DNA from: Phytopseudomonas straminea
GTDB taxonomy: Bacteria; Pseudomonadota; Gammaproteobacteria; Pseudomonadales; Pseudomonadaceae
NCBI RefSeq assembly: GCF_900112645.1
Contig: NZ_FOMO01000012.1
Location: 1-64,000, forward strand
Length of the DNA: 64,000 nucleotides
Direction of reading: 5' to 3'
Notes under the pieces: model-generated
What the model was told of the DNA's origin: nothing
What the model saw: only the letters and a program-made list of their open reading frames with translations
Database searches by the model: none
Program-made: the position numbers and the translations under genes
Part shown: positions 22,846 to 31,679 of the stretch, piece after piece
Layout: each line of letters begins with the position of its first letter
How positions within the stretch are numbered: the first letter of the stretch is position 1

Positions 22846-23637
22846 TCACCAGTCACTGCCCTGCCCCAGCAACTGCAAGGCGTGGTGACGCAGCTCGAGC
22901 AGACGCGGATCGTCGCGGCGACGCGGATAGGAGCGCTCGACCTTGAGTTCGGCCAGCACCCGCGCCGGGCGCGCCGAGAACACGAGCACGCGGTCGCAGA
23001 GCAGCAGCGCCTCCTCGACATCGTGGGTAACCAGCAGTGAGCTGTAGGCCTGCTGCTGCCACAGGCGAATCAGCTCGCTCTGCATGGCGATGCGGGTCAG
23101 CGAGTCGAGCTTGCCCAGTGGCTCGTCGAGCAACAGCAGGCGCGGCTCGTTGATCAGTGCGCGGGCCAGCGCCACACGCTGCGCCATGCCGCCGGAGAGT
23201 TGGCGCGGGTATGCCTCGCGAAATTCCAGCAAGCCAACCTTGCGCAGCGTCTCGTCGACGCGGTGCTTCTGCTCCCGGAGCTGACCGCGCGCCTGCAGGC
23301 CGAGGGCGACGTTGTTCCACACACTGCGCCAGGGATAGAGCGTCGGGTCCTGAAACACCAGCACCCGCGAGTGATGCGGCCCGGCAAGCGCGGCACCGTC
23401 GGCCAGCAGGCTACCGCTCTGCAGGCTCTCCAGCCCGGCGACCAGACGCAGCAGGGTCGACTTGCCGCAGCCGGATGGCCCGAGCAGGCCGACGCTTTCG
23501 CCGGGTGCCAGTTGCAGGTCGACCTTGTCGAGCACCGGCAGGCGGCTGTCACCCAGGTCGAAGGCATGGCTGAGGCCGCGGATATCCAGGCTCATGCCCG
23601 CAGCCTGAAGCGGATGAGCGGTTGCGACGTTCACCAT
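22846..23637 (-). CDS. sulfonate/nitrate-type ABC transporter ATP-binding protein (SsuB/TauB-like)
   Basis: 263 residues. Walker A GPSGCGKST at 53-61, Q-loop LVFQDPTLYPWRSVWNNV, signature LSGGMAQRVALARAL, Walker B RLLLLDEPLGKLD, switch His in LLVTHDVEEAL. The LYPW and SGGMAQR words are typical of the sulfonate/taurine/nitrate family. The start at 23637 overlaps the permease stop by seven bases; an internal ATG at 23595 (MSLDIRG) is a possible shorter start. Confidence 0.9.
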   Translation of the reverse strand: MVNVATAHPLQAAGMSLDIRGLSHAFDLGDSRLPVLDKVDLQLAPGESVGLLGPSGCGKSTLLRLVAGLESLQSGSLLADGAALAGPHHSRVLVFQDPTLYPWRSVWNNVALGLQARGQLREQKHRVDETLRKVGLLEFREAYPRQLSGGMAQRVALARALINEPRLLLLDEPLGKLDSLTRIAMQSELIRLWQQQAYSSLLVTHDVEEALLLCDRVLVFSARPARVLAELKVERSYPRRRDDPRLLELRHHALQLLGQGSDW

Positions 23638-24626
23638 TTCACCGCCCCCTTCTGCCAGGACAGCACCCGATCACGGACGATGAACAGCAAGGTGATCAGC
23701 CCCGAGCAAAGCAGCGCCATCACCAGCAGCGCAGCGTACATGTTGGCGTAGGCGGCCCAGCCCTGGGCCCACTGCAGGTACCAGCCGAGGCCAGCCTTGA
23801 CGCCCATCATCTCGGCCACCACCAGCACCGAAAACGAGGCGCCGAGGCCCATGAACAAGCCGACAAACACATGAGGCAATGCAGCCGGAATCGCTACTCG
23901 CCAGACCAGAAAGCGCGAATTGGCGCCCAGGGTACGGGCCACCTCGTAGTACGCCTTGTCGACGCTGGCCACGCCGGACCAGGTCAGTACCGTGACCGGG
24001 AACCAGGTCGCCAGGGCGATCAGGAATACGCTGGCGCTCCAGCTGGTCGGGAAAAAGAAGAAGCAGATCGGCAGCAGCGCGGTGGAGGGAATCGGCCCGA
24101 GGATGCGCAGCACCGGATGAACCCAATAGCCGATGCGATGCGACCAGCCAATCGCCACGCCTGCTATGAAACCGGCGATGCCGCCCACCACCACGCCATT
24201 GACCAGCAGCCATAACGAATGCAGCAGGCTTTCACCAAGGCGTAACCAGTCATCGACGAACACCTCGATCAGCGCCTGGGGCGGCGCGAAGAACGGCACC
24301 GGCAGCAGCACCACCTTGGCGGTAACCAGTAGCCACACACCGAGCAGCACGGGCAATGCCACCAACCAGGCGCCTGCCGGACGCAGACGCTCCACCAGCC
24401 GGCCCAACGGACCCGGCAGGATGCCCAGCAGCGCCAGCAGCCCGCCCACGCCAGCACCGACGTACGCCAGCTCCCGGGTGAAGGGCCAGGGCTTGCCGCC
24501 ATCGGGGTAGAACGCGGTGAACAGGGCGAAGGCTATCCAGGCCAATGCGGCCAGCAGACCACCGCGCCAGAGCGGCGTGGCCACGCGCGGCTGCGCCTGG
24601 CCTTGCTCAAGCGAATACGTCGGCAT
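23631..24626 (-). CDS. sulfonate-type ABC transporter permease with an N-terminal membrane extension
   Basis: 331 residues, longer than typical SsuC (about 260) because two extra hydrophobic stretches (AALAWIAFALFTAFYP and YVGAGVGGLLALLGILPG) precede the standard core. The core has the coupling loop DKAYYEVARTLGANSRFLVWRVAIPAALPHVFVGL, the SsuC/TauC signature. It overlaps the upstream binding-protein gene by 20 bases. Confidence 0.88.
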   Translation of the reverse strand: MPTYSLEQGQAQPRVATPLWRGGLLAALAWIAFALFTAFYPDGGKPWPFTRELAYVGAGVGGLLALLGILPGPLGRLVERLRPAGAWLVALPVLLGVWLLVTAKVVLLPVPFFAPPQALIEVFVDDWLRLGESLLHSLWLLVNGVVVGGIAGFIAGVAIGWSHRIGYWVHPVLRILGPIPSTALLPICFFFFPTSWSASVFLIALATWFPVTVLTWSGVASVDKAYYEVARTLGANSRFLVWRVAIPAALPHVFVGLFMGLGASFSVLVVAEMMGVKAGLGWYLQWAQGWAAYANMYAALLVMALLCSGLITLLFIVRDRVLSWQKGAVKW

Positions 24627-25695
24627 GGATGCTCTCCGCGAATTCCAGGGGATCGGTACGCGGGCGCAGCACCTCGACGTTCTTCAGGTCGCGGGCGTAT
24701 ACCGCGATCTCCTTCACGAAGGTATTGCCGACCGAGTAGTAGCCGTGGGTGTGCTCGGTGAGGATGGCGCGCACCTCTTCCTTGGAGGTGTTGATGGCGA
24801 ACTTGAGAAACTCCTCGGCCACCGCATCGGGGTTGCGCGACGCCCAGGCATGGGCCTGCAGGATCGAGTGGGTGATGGCCGCCGCCACCGGCGTGTCGTT
24901 GCGCGCCAGCTCGCCGCTGACCCCGACCACGCAGCAGCTCATGTTGGCGTACTCCTCGATCATGTTGGTCGCCAGCTCGGCGAAGCCCGGCTGCTGCTTG
25001 ACCCGGTACATCAGTGGATCGGAGCCACTGGCGGCCTGGATCTCGCCCTTCTCCAGAGCAACGCTGAGCAGGTCGATGGGGTACACCCGCCAGGTCACGT
25101 CGCGCACCGGGTCGACGCCATGGCGCTTGAGCATCAGCGAGAAGAAGTTCTTGTCCGCAGCAGCCATGTCGGTGACGCCGATGGTGGTGCCCTTCAGCGC
25201 CTCGAAGCTTTTCGGACCATCGTCCAGGGTCAGCAGGCGCAGGCAACCACCGTGGGTGCCGGCGGTCAGCTTGACGTCAAAGCCCTGCTCCAGCGCCTTG
25301 AGCCAGCGCAGCGCCATGCCGGTGGCGGCGTCGGCCTTGCCGGTGGCCATGGATTCGAGCAGCACCTCGGTGGAGTTGCCGAAGTTGACGAACTCGACCT
25401 CCAGGTTATGGCGCTTGAAGATGCCCTGGCTGTCGGCAACCGCCACGGGTGCCAGGCACACGGCATTGAGGTTGGTGGCCAGTTTGATCTTGCGCGGCTC
25501 GGGCAAGACCCAGCGATCGCTGTCCAGATCCAGGCCGCTGCCAACCGGTTGCGTACCTTGGCCGGCATGCCCGGTATGGGCGCCGTGGCCAGCATGACCG
25601 GCATCGGCCCAGGCGAAGCGGCTGGCGAACGCCGCCGCGGTGGCGGTACCCGCCAGGGCAAGCAACTGACGACGGTTGAGCACAGAGATGGGCAT
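24607..25695 (-). CDS. ABC transporter substrate-binding protein with Tat-like signal and His-repeat N-terminus
   Basis: A 362-residue NitT/TauT-type binding protein. It opens MPISVLNRRQLLALAGTATAAAF, a twin-arginine-like signal (NRRQLL), so it may be folded, perhaps with a cofactor or metal, before export. Just after the predicted cleavage, His residues recur exactly every third position (H34, H37, H40, H43). The ligand domain begins near RKIKLATNLNAVCLAPVAVAD. Further landmarks are NSTEVLLESMATGKADAA and LKGTTIGVTDMAAADKNFF. It is the first gene of the leftward operon and diverges from the TonB receptor across a 301-base gap. Confidence 0.87.
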   Translation of the reverse strand: MPISVLNRRQLLALAGTATAAAFASRFAWADAGHAGHGAHTGHAGQGTQPVGSGLDLDSDRWVLPEPRKIKLATNLNAVCLAPVAVADSQGIFKRHNLEVEFVNFGNSTEVLLESMATGKADAATGMALRWLKALEQGFDVKLTAGTHGGCLRLLTLDDGPKSFEALKGTTIGVTDMAAADKNFFSLMLKRHGVDPVRDVTWRVYPIDLLSVALEKGEIQAASGSDPLMYRVKQQPGFAELATNMIEEYANMSCCVVGVSGELARNDTPVAAAITHSILQAHAWASRNPDAVAEEFLKFAINTSKEEVRAILTEHTHGYYSVGNTFVKEIAVYARDLKNVEVLRPRTDPLEFAESIHADVFA

Positions 25696-25996
25696 GGCGC
25701 CTCCATAAGAGAGTCGTGCATGCGCCGCGTGGTCGGGTAGCGTGCGGATAAGGTGCTTCGGCGGGCTTTTACAGCCAGCTTCACAGGAAAGGCCTTAGAC
25801 GGTATCGGCTTGACGATCCACAGGGAAATTCAATTTAGGCATAACCTAATATGCCAAACGAGAAAGTTAATCCATCCTCTCTCCCGACAACCCCAGCACC
25901 GTTAGCGGATTGCCAACTGCCAGACGTGGCTTATCGCAACGAGCCACCGTCCTACCCCGCGCTATCCCAAATGCCGCTTCCCGGAGAACCTACCGA
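25696..25996. promoter_or_regulatory. divergent control region between binding protein and TonB receptor
   Basis: 301 bases serving two divergent transcripts. A compact AT-rich stretch holds nested inverted repeats: TTAGG-CATAA-CCTAA (25835-25849) and GGCATA-ACCTAA-TATGCC (25838-25855). These are a candidate regulator site. No regulator gene is next to the cluster. Confidence 0.45.
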
Positions 25997-28159
25997 ATGC
26001 CTTGCCTGCCCCCGTACGCCCTGCGCCCACGTCACCTGCTGGCTGCCAGCCTGCTGGGCTGCGTAGTGCTGCCTGTCGCCCATGCCGAGACCGCGACGGG
26101 CAGCCTGCAGATCGAAGGCGTACAGATCACCGAGCAGGCGCTGACCGAGCAGCAGGTGGCCGAGGCGCAACTCAAGGAGGTGCCGGGCGGCACCAATCTG
26201 GTGGACATGCAGCGCGTCGAGCAGGGCCGCGTGGCTGGCAATGCCGATGTGCTGGCCTACCAGCCGGGCGTTTATGCGCAGTCGCCGGGTAACGAGGGCA
26301 TCAAGATCGCCATCCGCGGCTCGGGCATCAACCGCGGCACCGGCTCCCACGCCTCCGGCAACCACGTCATGCTCGACGGTTTGCCGCTGACCGGCTCGGG
26401 CGGTACGCCTTATGAGCTGCTGGAACCGCTGTGGATAAGCCGCGCCGAAGTGCTGCGCGGCGCCAATGGGTTCGACAAGGGCTCCCTGGCCCTGGGCGGC
26501 GCCATCGACTACATCACCCGCACCGGCCGTGATGCCGACAAGTTGCAATTGCGCTATGAAGCCGGCAGCCACGGTTACCAGAAGCGCAGCATCAGCTCCG
26601 GGCAGGTGCTGGGCGATGTCGATTACTACGTCAACGTCACCGACAGCCGTTACGACGGCTATCAGGATCATTCGTCGGGCAAGGGCCAGGGCGTGGCCGC
26701 CAACGTCGGCTATCGCCTCAACGACAACCTGGAGACGCGCTTCTACCTGCGCTACCGGGAAACAGAGCATGACGTCCCAGGTCGGCTGACCAAGGCGCAG
26801 ATCGAGCACGACCCAAGGGCGGCCGCTGCCAACAATCTGCGTATCAACGCGCACCGTGACCAACCTGGCAGCACCTGGCTGGCCAACAAGACCACCTGGC
26901 AGATCGACGACGACTCCACCCTGGTGGCCGGCCTGGCCTATCACCATTACCCGATGGATATCGTCGAGAACAGCTCGCCCAACGGTAACACCTACCGGGT
27001 GCGCGTGGACTACAGCGACGTGAGCGGCACCCTGAACTACACACGCCGCCACGGCCTGTTCGGGCTCGACAGCACCACCACCGTCGGTTTCCGTAGCACC
27101 ACCAACTTGCCGAGCAGCAAGTCCAGGGAAAATGCGGCGCTGCCGATCAACGTAAACGGCACCGCCTACCCAGCCGGCACCCTGATGCGCGCCTACGAGC
27201 ACCTGGGCTCGGACAACGTGCTGCATATCGGCAACGAAACCGAGCTGGCACCTGACCTGTGGCTGACCAGCGGCCTGGCGCTGATCTACACCCGCCGTGA
27301 AGTACAGGTGACCTGGCCGGCCACCGACGATAAGCTCAGCGAGCACACCTGGGATTACGCGCCGCGTATCGGCCTGCGCTACCAGCTCAACCCGGACGTG
27401 CAGCTCTACGGCAATGTCAGCCGCTCGATCGAGCCGCCCCACGCCTGGTCGATGCTCTGGAGTTCGCCGCTGCGTTTCCCCAACAGCAACCAGCCGTACG
27501 CTGCCCGCCAGCGCGCGCCGATCTCGCTGGATAACCAGACAGCGACGACCTTCGAAGTCGGTGGCCGTGGCGACTCCGCGCTGGGCCAGTGGGACGTGGC
27601 CTATTACTACTCGCTGGTGCGCCATGAGCTGCTGACCGTGGAAATCACCACTGGCGTGCCGCCTTCCGAAGCCAACGCCAGCCCGACCATCCACCAAGGC
27701 ATCGAGCTGGGCCTCGACAGCCCGTTGTGGGACGGCGGCGCGGCCGGCGCTCTGGCCTTGCGCCAGGCCTACACCTTCAGCGACTTCCATTACCGCGACG
27801 ACGCCACCTTTGGCGACAACCACCTACCCGGCCTGCCCCGCCACTACTACCAAGCCGAGCTGCGCTACAGCCTACCGAACGGTTTCTACGCCGGGCTAAA
27901 CACCCAGTACGCCTCCAAAGTGGCGGTGGATTACGCCAATTCCTACTACGCCGATGCCTACACGATCTTTGGCGCGACCCTGGGCTACGCCTCGCCGAAA
28001 GACGACTGGCAAACCTGGCTGGACCTGCGCAACCTGACCGACAAACGCTACGCCGCCACCGTCACGCCGGGCTACGACGACAACGGCGCCGATGCCGCCC
28101 GCTCGACACCGGGCGAAGGTTTCGGGGCATATGTCGGGGTGTCCTACAGTTTCAATTAA
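25997..28159 (+). CDS. TonB-dependent outer-membrane receptor
   Basis: 720 residues. A signal peptide (RHLLAASLLGCVVLPVAHAE) is followed by a plug domain (VDMQRVEQGRVAGNADVLAYQPGVYAQSPGNEGIKIAIRGSG...) and a 22-strand-type barrel. It ends in aromatic YVGVSYSFN as expected for barrel insertion. The last segments (WLDLRNLTDKRYAATVTPGYDD) match FecA/FhuE-like receptors. The ATG at 25997 has GGAGA upstream; an earlier in-frame ATG (25910) precedes the signal peptide and is less likely. It diverges from the sulfonate-type transport operon and probably imports its substrate across the outer membrane. No Fur-box-like sequence was recognised, so an iron role is not implied. Confidence 0.9.
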   Translation: MPCLPPYALRPRHLLAASLLGCVVLPVAHAETATGSLQIEGVQITEQALTEQQVAEAQLKEVPGGTNLVDMQRVEQGRVAGNADVLAYQPGVYAQSPGNEGIKIAIRGSGINRGTGSHASGNHVMLDGLPLTGSGGTPYELLEPLWISRAEVLRGANGFDKGSLALGGAIDYITRTGRDADKLQLRYEAGSHGYQKRSISSGQVLGDVDYYVNVTDSRYDGYQDHSSGKGQGVAANVGYRLNDNLETRFYLRYRETEHDVPGRLTKAQIEHDPRAAAANNLRINAHRDQPGSTWLANKTTWQIDDDSTLVAGLAYHHYPMDIVENSSPNGNTYRVRVDYSDVSGTLNYTRRHGLFGLDSTTTVGFRSTTNLPSSKSRENAALPINVNGTAYPAGTLMRAYEHLGSDNVLHIGNETELAPDLWLTSGLALIYTRREVQVTWPATDDKLSEHTWDYAPRIGLRYQLNPDVQLYGNVSRSIEPPHAWSMLWSSPLRFPNSNQPYAARQRAPISLDNQTATTFEVGGRGDSALGQWDVAYYYSLVRHELLTVEITTGVPPSEANASPTIHQGIELGLDSPLWDGGAAGALALRQAYTFSDFHYRDDATFGDNHLPGLPRHYYQAELRYSLPNGFYAGLNTQYASKVAVDYANSYYADAYTIFGATLGYASPKDDWQTWLDLRNLTDKRYAATVTPGYDDNGADAARSTPGEGFGAYVGVSYSFN

Positions 28160-28194
28160 CACCACAGCATAAGAATACCCCGTGCCGTCTCCTT

Positions 28195-28216
28195 TATAAT
28201 TCGCCGCCTACAGGGA
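28195..28216 (+). promoter_or_regulatory. -10 element and ribosome-binding site of dinF
   Basis: TATAAT (28195-28200) is a perfect -10 hexamer about 24 bases before the dinF ATG, with AGGGAG (28211-28216) as ribosome-binding site. No good -35 is seen, and no LexA box (CTGT-N8-ACAG) was found. Confidence 0.4.
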
Positions 28217-28223
28217 GACGTAC

Positions 28224-29567
28224 ATGTTTTGTGATGCCTGGCGCCACGCGCCAACCCACCGCAGGGTCTGGGCGCTGGCGGCGCCGATGATCCTTTCCAA
28301 CCTGTCCGTACCGCTGGTGGCGCTGGTCGATACCGCGGTGGTCGGCCACCTGCCCCACGCCCATCAGTTGGGCGCCGTAGCGGTGGGCAGCAGCCTGTAC
28401 ATCCTGATCGTCGGGGTGCTGGGTTTTCTGCGCATGGGCACCACCGGTTTCGCGGCCCAGGCCTGCGGTCGCGGCGATGGCGGGGCGCTGCGCCAGGTGC
28501 TGGTGCAGGGCCTGCTGCTCGCCGCCCTGCTGGCACTGTTGCTTGGCGCGCTGGCGATTCCCTTCAGCGGCCTGGCCTTGGGTCTGATGAACCCGTCGGC
28601 CGAGCTCGACGGCCTGACCCGGGATTTTCTACACACGCGCTTGCTCGGCTTGCCCGCAGCGTTGGCAAACTACGCGCTGATCGGCTGGCTGCTCGGCGCC
28701 CAGAACGCCCGCGCGCCGCTGGTGATGCTGCTGGTCACCAACCTGCTGAACATCGTGCTGTCGCTGTGGTTCGTACTCGGCCTGCACTGGGAAGTGGTGG
28801 GCGCCGCCCGCGCCGCGGTACTGGCCGAATGGGGCGGGTTGCTGGTCGGCCTGACGCTTGCGCGGCGCGCCCTGCGTCGCCACCCGGGCAACACCCGCTG
28901 GGCGGCGATGGCCCAGTGGCAGAGCTGGCGCGCGCTGCTGGCGGTGAATCGCGATATCTTCCTGCGCTCGCTGGCGCTGCAGGCGGTGTTCCTGCTGATC
29001 ACCATTCAGGGCGCGCGCCTGGGCGACGCCACGGTGGCGGCCAACGCCCTGCTGCTCAACGGCCTGTTGATCACCGCCTATGCACTGGATGGCCTGGCCC
29101 ATGCGGTCGAGGCGCTATGCGGCCATGCCATCGGTGCGCGGGATCGCCTGGCCCTCAAGCGCAGCCTGATCGTCGCCGGTATCTGGTCGCTACTGGCCAG
29201 CCTGGTGTTCGCCCTGGCGTTCGCCTTGGGCGGCCACCTGTTCATCAATCTACAGACGGATATCGCCGCGGTACGCGAGACCGCCGGCCACTACCTGCCC
29301 TACCTCGCCCTGCTGCCACTGTTCGCGGTGTGGAGCTACCTGCTCGACGGCCTGTTCATCGGCGCCACCCGTGCCCGCGAAATGCGCAACGCCATGCTTG
29401 TGGCCCTGGCCATCGGCCTGCCGATCGCCTTGGCGCTGCAGGGGTTCGGCAACCATGGCTTGTGGATCGCCTTTCTGGCCTTCATGGCCTTGCGCGGCCT
29501 GACCCTGGGCGCACTGGCCTGGCAACTGGCGCGGCGTGATCAATGGCTGGCGGCGCCTGGCAGTTGA
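28224..29567 (+). CDS. dinF: MATE-family efflux transporter, DinF type
   Basis: A 447-residue inner-membrane Na+/H+-drug antiporter-type protein with about twelve hydrophobic helices. The N-terminus RRVWALAAPMILSNLSVPLVALVDTAVVGHLP is the DinF signature, and MGTTGFAAQACGRGD and ALDGLAHAVEALCGHAIGARD follow in the repeats. It is transcribed alone and ends at a two-way terminator shared with nadE. Confidence 0.92.
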   Translation: MFCDAWRHAPTHRRVWALAAPMILSNLSVPLVALVDTAVVGHLPHAHQLGAVAVGSSLYILIVGVLGFLRMGTTGFAAQACGRGDGGALRQVLVQGLLLAALLALLLGALAIPFSGLALGLMNPSAELDGLTRDFLHTRLLGLPAALANYALIGWLLGAQNARAPLVMLLVTNLLNIVLSLWFVLGLHWEVVGAARAAVLAEWGGLLVGLTLARRALRRHPGNTRWAAMAQWQSWRALLAVNRDIFLRSLALQAVFLLITIQGARLGDATVAANALLLNGLLITAYALDGLAHAVEALCGHAIGARDRLALKRSLIVAGIWSLLASLVFALAFALGGHLFINLQTDIAAVRETAGHYLPYLALLPLFAVWSYLLDGLFIGATRAREMRNAMLVALAIGLPIALALQGFGNHGLWIAFLAFMALRGLTLGALAWQLARRDQWLAAPGS

Positions 29568-29594
29568 CCCCGCGCTTGCCGCCACTCAGAGACG

Positions 29595-29622
29595 AAAAAG
29601 CCCGCTGAATCGCGGGCTTTTT
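29595..29622. terminator. bidirectional rho-independent terminator between dinF and nadE
   Basis: AAAAAGCCCGC, loop TGAATC, then GCGGGCTTTTT. The stem has an A-run on one side and a T-run on the other, so it serves both converging genes. Confidence 0.9.
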
Positions 29623-29634
29623 GTTGGCTGCCAA

Positions 29635-30462
29635 TCAAGGCACCAGCGGCAGCTCGCGCTTGTGCTGGGTCTTGTCGTAGGTCTGCACGATGGCCTGGTA
29701 GGCGGTATCGCTGACCGGTTTTTCCTGCAGGAAGGCGTCGATGTCATCATAGCTGACGCCGTGTACCTGCTCGTCCGGAATACCTGGGCGCTCGTCTTCC
29801 AGGTCGGCGGTCGGCACCTTGGAGAACACCGCAGCGGGTGCGCCAAGTCGTTCGGCGATGCGCCGTACCTGGCCCTTGACCAGGCCGCTGAGCGGGGCGA
29901 GGTCGCAGGCGCCGTCACCGAACTTGGTGAAGAAACCCATCACCGCTTCGGCGGCGTGGTCGGTGCCGATCACCAGGCCGTTGCGGGCGTTGGCCACGGT
30001 GTACTGGGCCAGCATGCGCATGCGCGCCTTGGTGTTGCCGAGCACGAAATCGCGGCGCGCCGAAGTCAGCTCGCCCAGCTCGCCGATCTGCTTGGCCAGG
30101 CCGGAAACGGCCGGGGCGATGTCGATGGTCTGCACCTCGTCGGCAGCGATAAAGGCCAACGCCGCCTGGGCGTCGGATTCGTCGTGCTGCACGCTGTGCG
30201 GCAGGCGGATGGCGATAAAACGGTAGGCCTGATCGCCAGTCTCGCTGCGCAGCTGCTCTACGGTCAGCTGGGCTAGACGGCCGGCCGCCGAGGAATCCAC
30301 GCCGCCACTGATGCCGAGCACCAGCACCTTGGTGCGCGAGGCGGTCAGGGTGCCCTTGATAAAGGCGATACGGCGGGTGATCTCGGCGTCCACGTCGGCG
30401 TCCGAGGTGAAGGGCGCGATCACGCCCAGTGCTTTGGCGATTTCAGCTTGGCGATTGCTCAT
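29635..30462 (-). CDS. nadE: NAD+ synthetase, ammonia-dependent
   Basis: Converts nicotinate adenine dinucleotide, ATP and ammonia to NAD+. 275 residues, the short ammonia-dependent form without a glutaminase domain. The PP-loop is LGISGGVDSSAAGRLA, and later motifs are VIGTDHAAEAVMGFFTKFGDGACDLAPLSGLVKGQVR and PTADLEDERPGIPDE. The ATG at 30462 has GGGAGCC upstream and overlaps the pncB stop (ATGA). It is the last gene of the NrtR-type NAD salvage operon. Confidence 0.95.
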   Translation of the reverse strand: MSNRQAEIAKALGVIAPFTSDADVDAEITRRIAFIKGTLTASRTKVLVLGISGGVDSSAAGRLAQLTVEQLRSETGDQAYRFIAIRLPHSVQHDESDAQAALAFIAADEVQTIDIAPAVSGLAKQIGELGELTSARRDFVLGNTKARMRMLAQYTVANARNGLVIGTDHAAEAVMGFFTKFGDGACDLAPLSGLVKGQVRRIAERLGAPAAVFSKVPTADLEDERPGIPDEQVHGVSYDDIDAFLQEKPVSDTAYQAIVQTYDKTQHKRELPLVP

Positions 30463-31679
30463 GAGGAGGCTCCCTGATTGGCATCGGTACGAAACACGTG
30501 TTTCAGATAGGTCACGAAATTCGGGTCGCGGCACTGGGTCTTGCCCGGCGTATCGGAGATCTTCGCCACCGGCTGGCCATTACAGTCGATCATCTTGATG
30601 ACGATGTTCATCGGCTCGACACCCGGAATATCGCAGGTCAGGTTGGTGCCGATGCCGAAGCTGACATGAATGCGATCATGCAGCGCGCGGTACAGTTCAA
30701 GCGCCTTGGGCAAGGTCAGACCGTCGGAGAACACCAGCGTCTTGCTCATCGGATCGATACCCAGCTTCTCGTAGTGGGCGATGGCCTTTTCAGCCCAGAC
30801 CAGCGGGTCGCCGGAGTCGTGGCGCAGGCCGTCGAATAGCTTGGCGAAGTACAGATCGAAGTCGCCGAGGAAACTGTCCATGCCGATGGTGTCGGTCAGG
30901 GCAACCCCGAGCAGACCGCGGTATTCCTTGACCCAGCATTCCAGCGCCGCCTTCTGGCTGTCGATCAGCCGCGGACCGAGCTGCTGGTGAGCCATGAACC
31001 ATTCGTGGGCCATGGTGCCCAGTGGCCGCAACTCCAGCTCGCGGGCCAGGTGCACGTTACTGGTGCCGACGAAGCGGCCTGGGAAGTCGTGCTTGAGGAT
31101 GTTCACCACTTCCTCCTGCACTCGGTACGAAAAGCGCCGGCGGGTGCCGAAGTCGGCCATCTGGAAACCCGCCAGTTCATCGGCGCTGGCTTCGCCCTTG
31201 AGCCAGTCGAGCTTGCGGTACAGCTGCTCGCGCACCTGCTCGATGACCACCTCGCGGTAGCGATAGCGGTTGCGCACCTCGGAGATGATCGCCAGCAGCG
31301 GAATCTCGTAGAGGATCACGTGCAGCCACGGCCCGCGTACGCGAATCGCCAGCTGGCCGGCGTCGTCGGTGCCGACGTGCACGTAGCGCATGTTGAAGCG
31401 GAACAGGCTGAGGAAGCGGATGAAGTCTGGCTTGATGAACGGGATCTTCTCCAGATACGCCAGCTGGTCCACGGTGATGGTGGTGTTGACCAGCTGTTCG
31501 ATCTGGTAACGGATCTCTGCCAGGTAGGGCGTCAGGTCCTCCTTGCTGCGGCAGCGAAACTCCCACTCCACTTCGGCGTTGGGGTAGTTGTGCAGCACCG
31601 CCTGCATCATGGTCAGCTTGTAGAAATCGGTGTCCAGCAGGTTCTGGATGATGCTGGGGGCGAATACGCTCTCACTCAT
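30459..31679 (-). CDS. pncB: nicotinate phosphoribosyltransferase
   Basis: Makes nicotinate mononucleotide from nicotinate and PRPP with ATP. 406 residues, the normal length. Visible motifs are LLDTDFYKLTMMQAVLHNYPNAEVEWEF, FGTRRRFSYRVQEEVV, GTSNVHLARELELRPLGTMAHEWFMAHQ (phosphohistidine region) and FDGLRHDSGDPLVWAEKA. It overlaps pncA (upstream) by eight bases and nadE (downstream) by four, so the three are translated as a unit. Confidence 0.95.
   Translation of the reverse strand: MSESVFAPSIIQNLLDTDFYKLTMMQAVLHNYPNAEVEWEFRCRSKEDLTPYLAEIRYQIEQLVNTTITVDQLAYLEKIPFIKPDFIRFLSLFRFNMRYVHVGTDDAGQLAIRVRGPWLHVILYEIPLLAIISEVRNRYRYREVVIEQVREQLYRKLDWLKGEASADELAGFQMADFGTRRRFSYRVQEEVVNILKHDFPGRFVGTSNVHLARELELRPLGTMAHEWFMAHQQLGPRLIDSQKAALECWVKEYRGLLGVALTDTIGMDSFLGDFDLYFAKLFDGLRHDSGDPLVWAEKAIAHYEKLGIDPMSKTLVFSDGLTLPKALELYRALHDRIHVSFGIGTNLTCDIPGVEPMNIVIKMIDCNGQPVAKISDTPGKTQCRDPNFVTYLKHVFRTDANQGASS

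Noticed and set aside
28160..28223. LexA box searched before dinF
   Set aside because: No CTGT-N8-ACAG; only a -10 hexamer is present.
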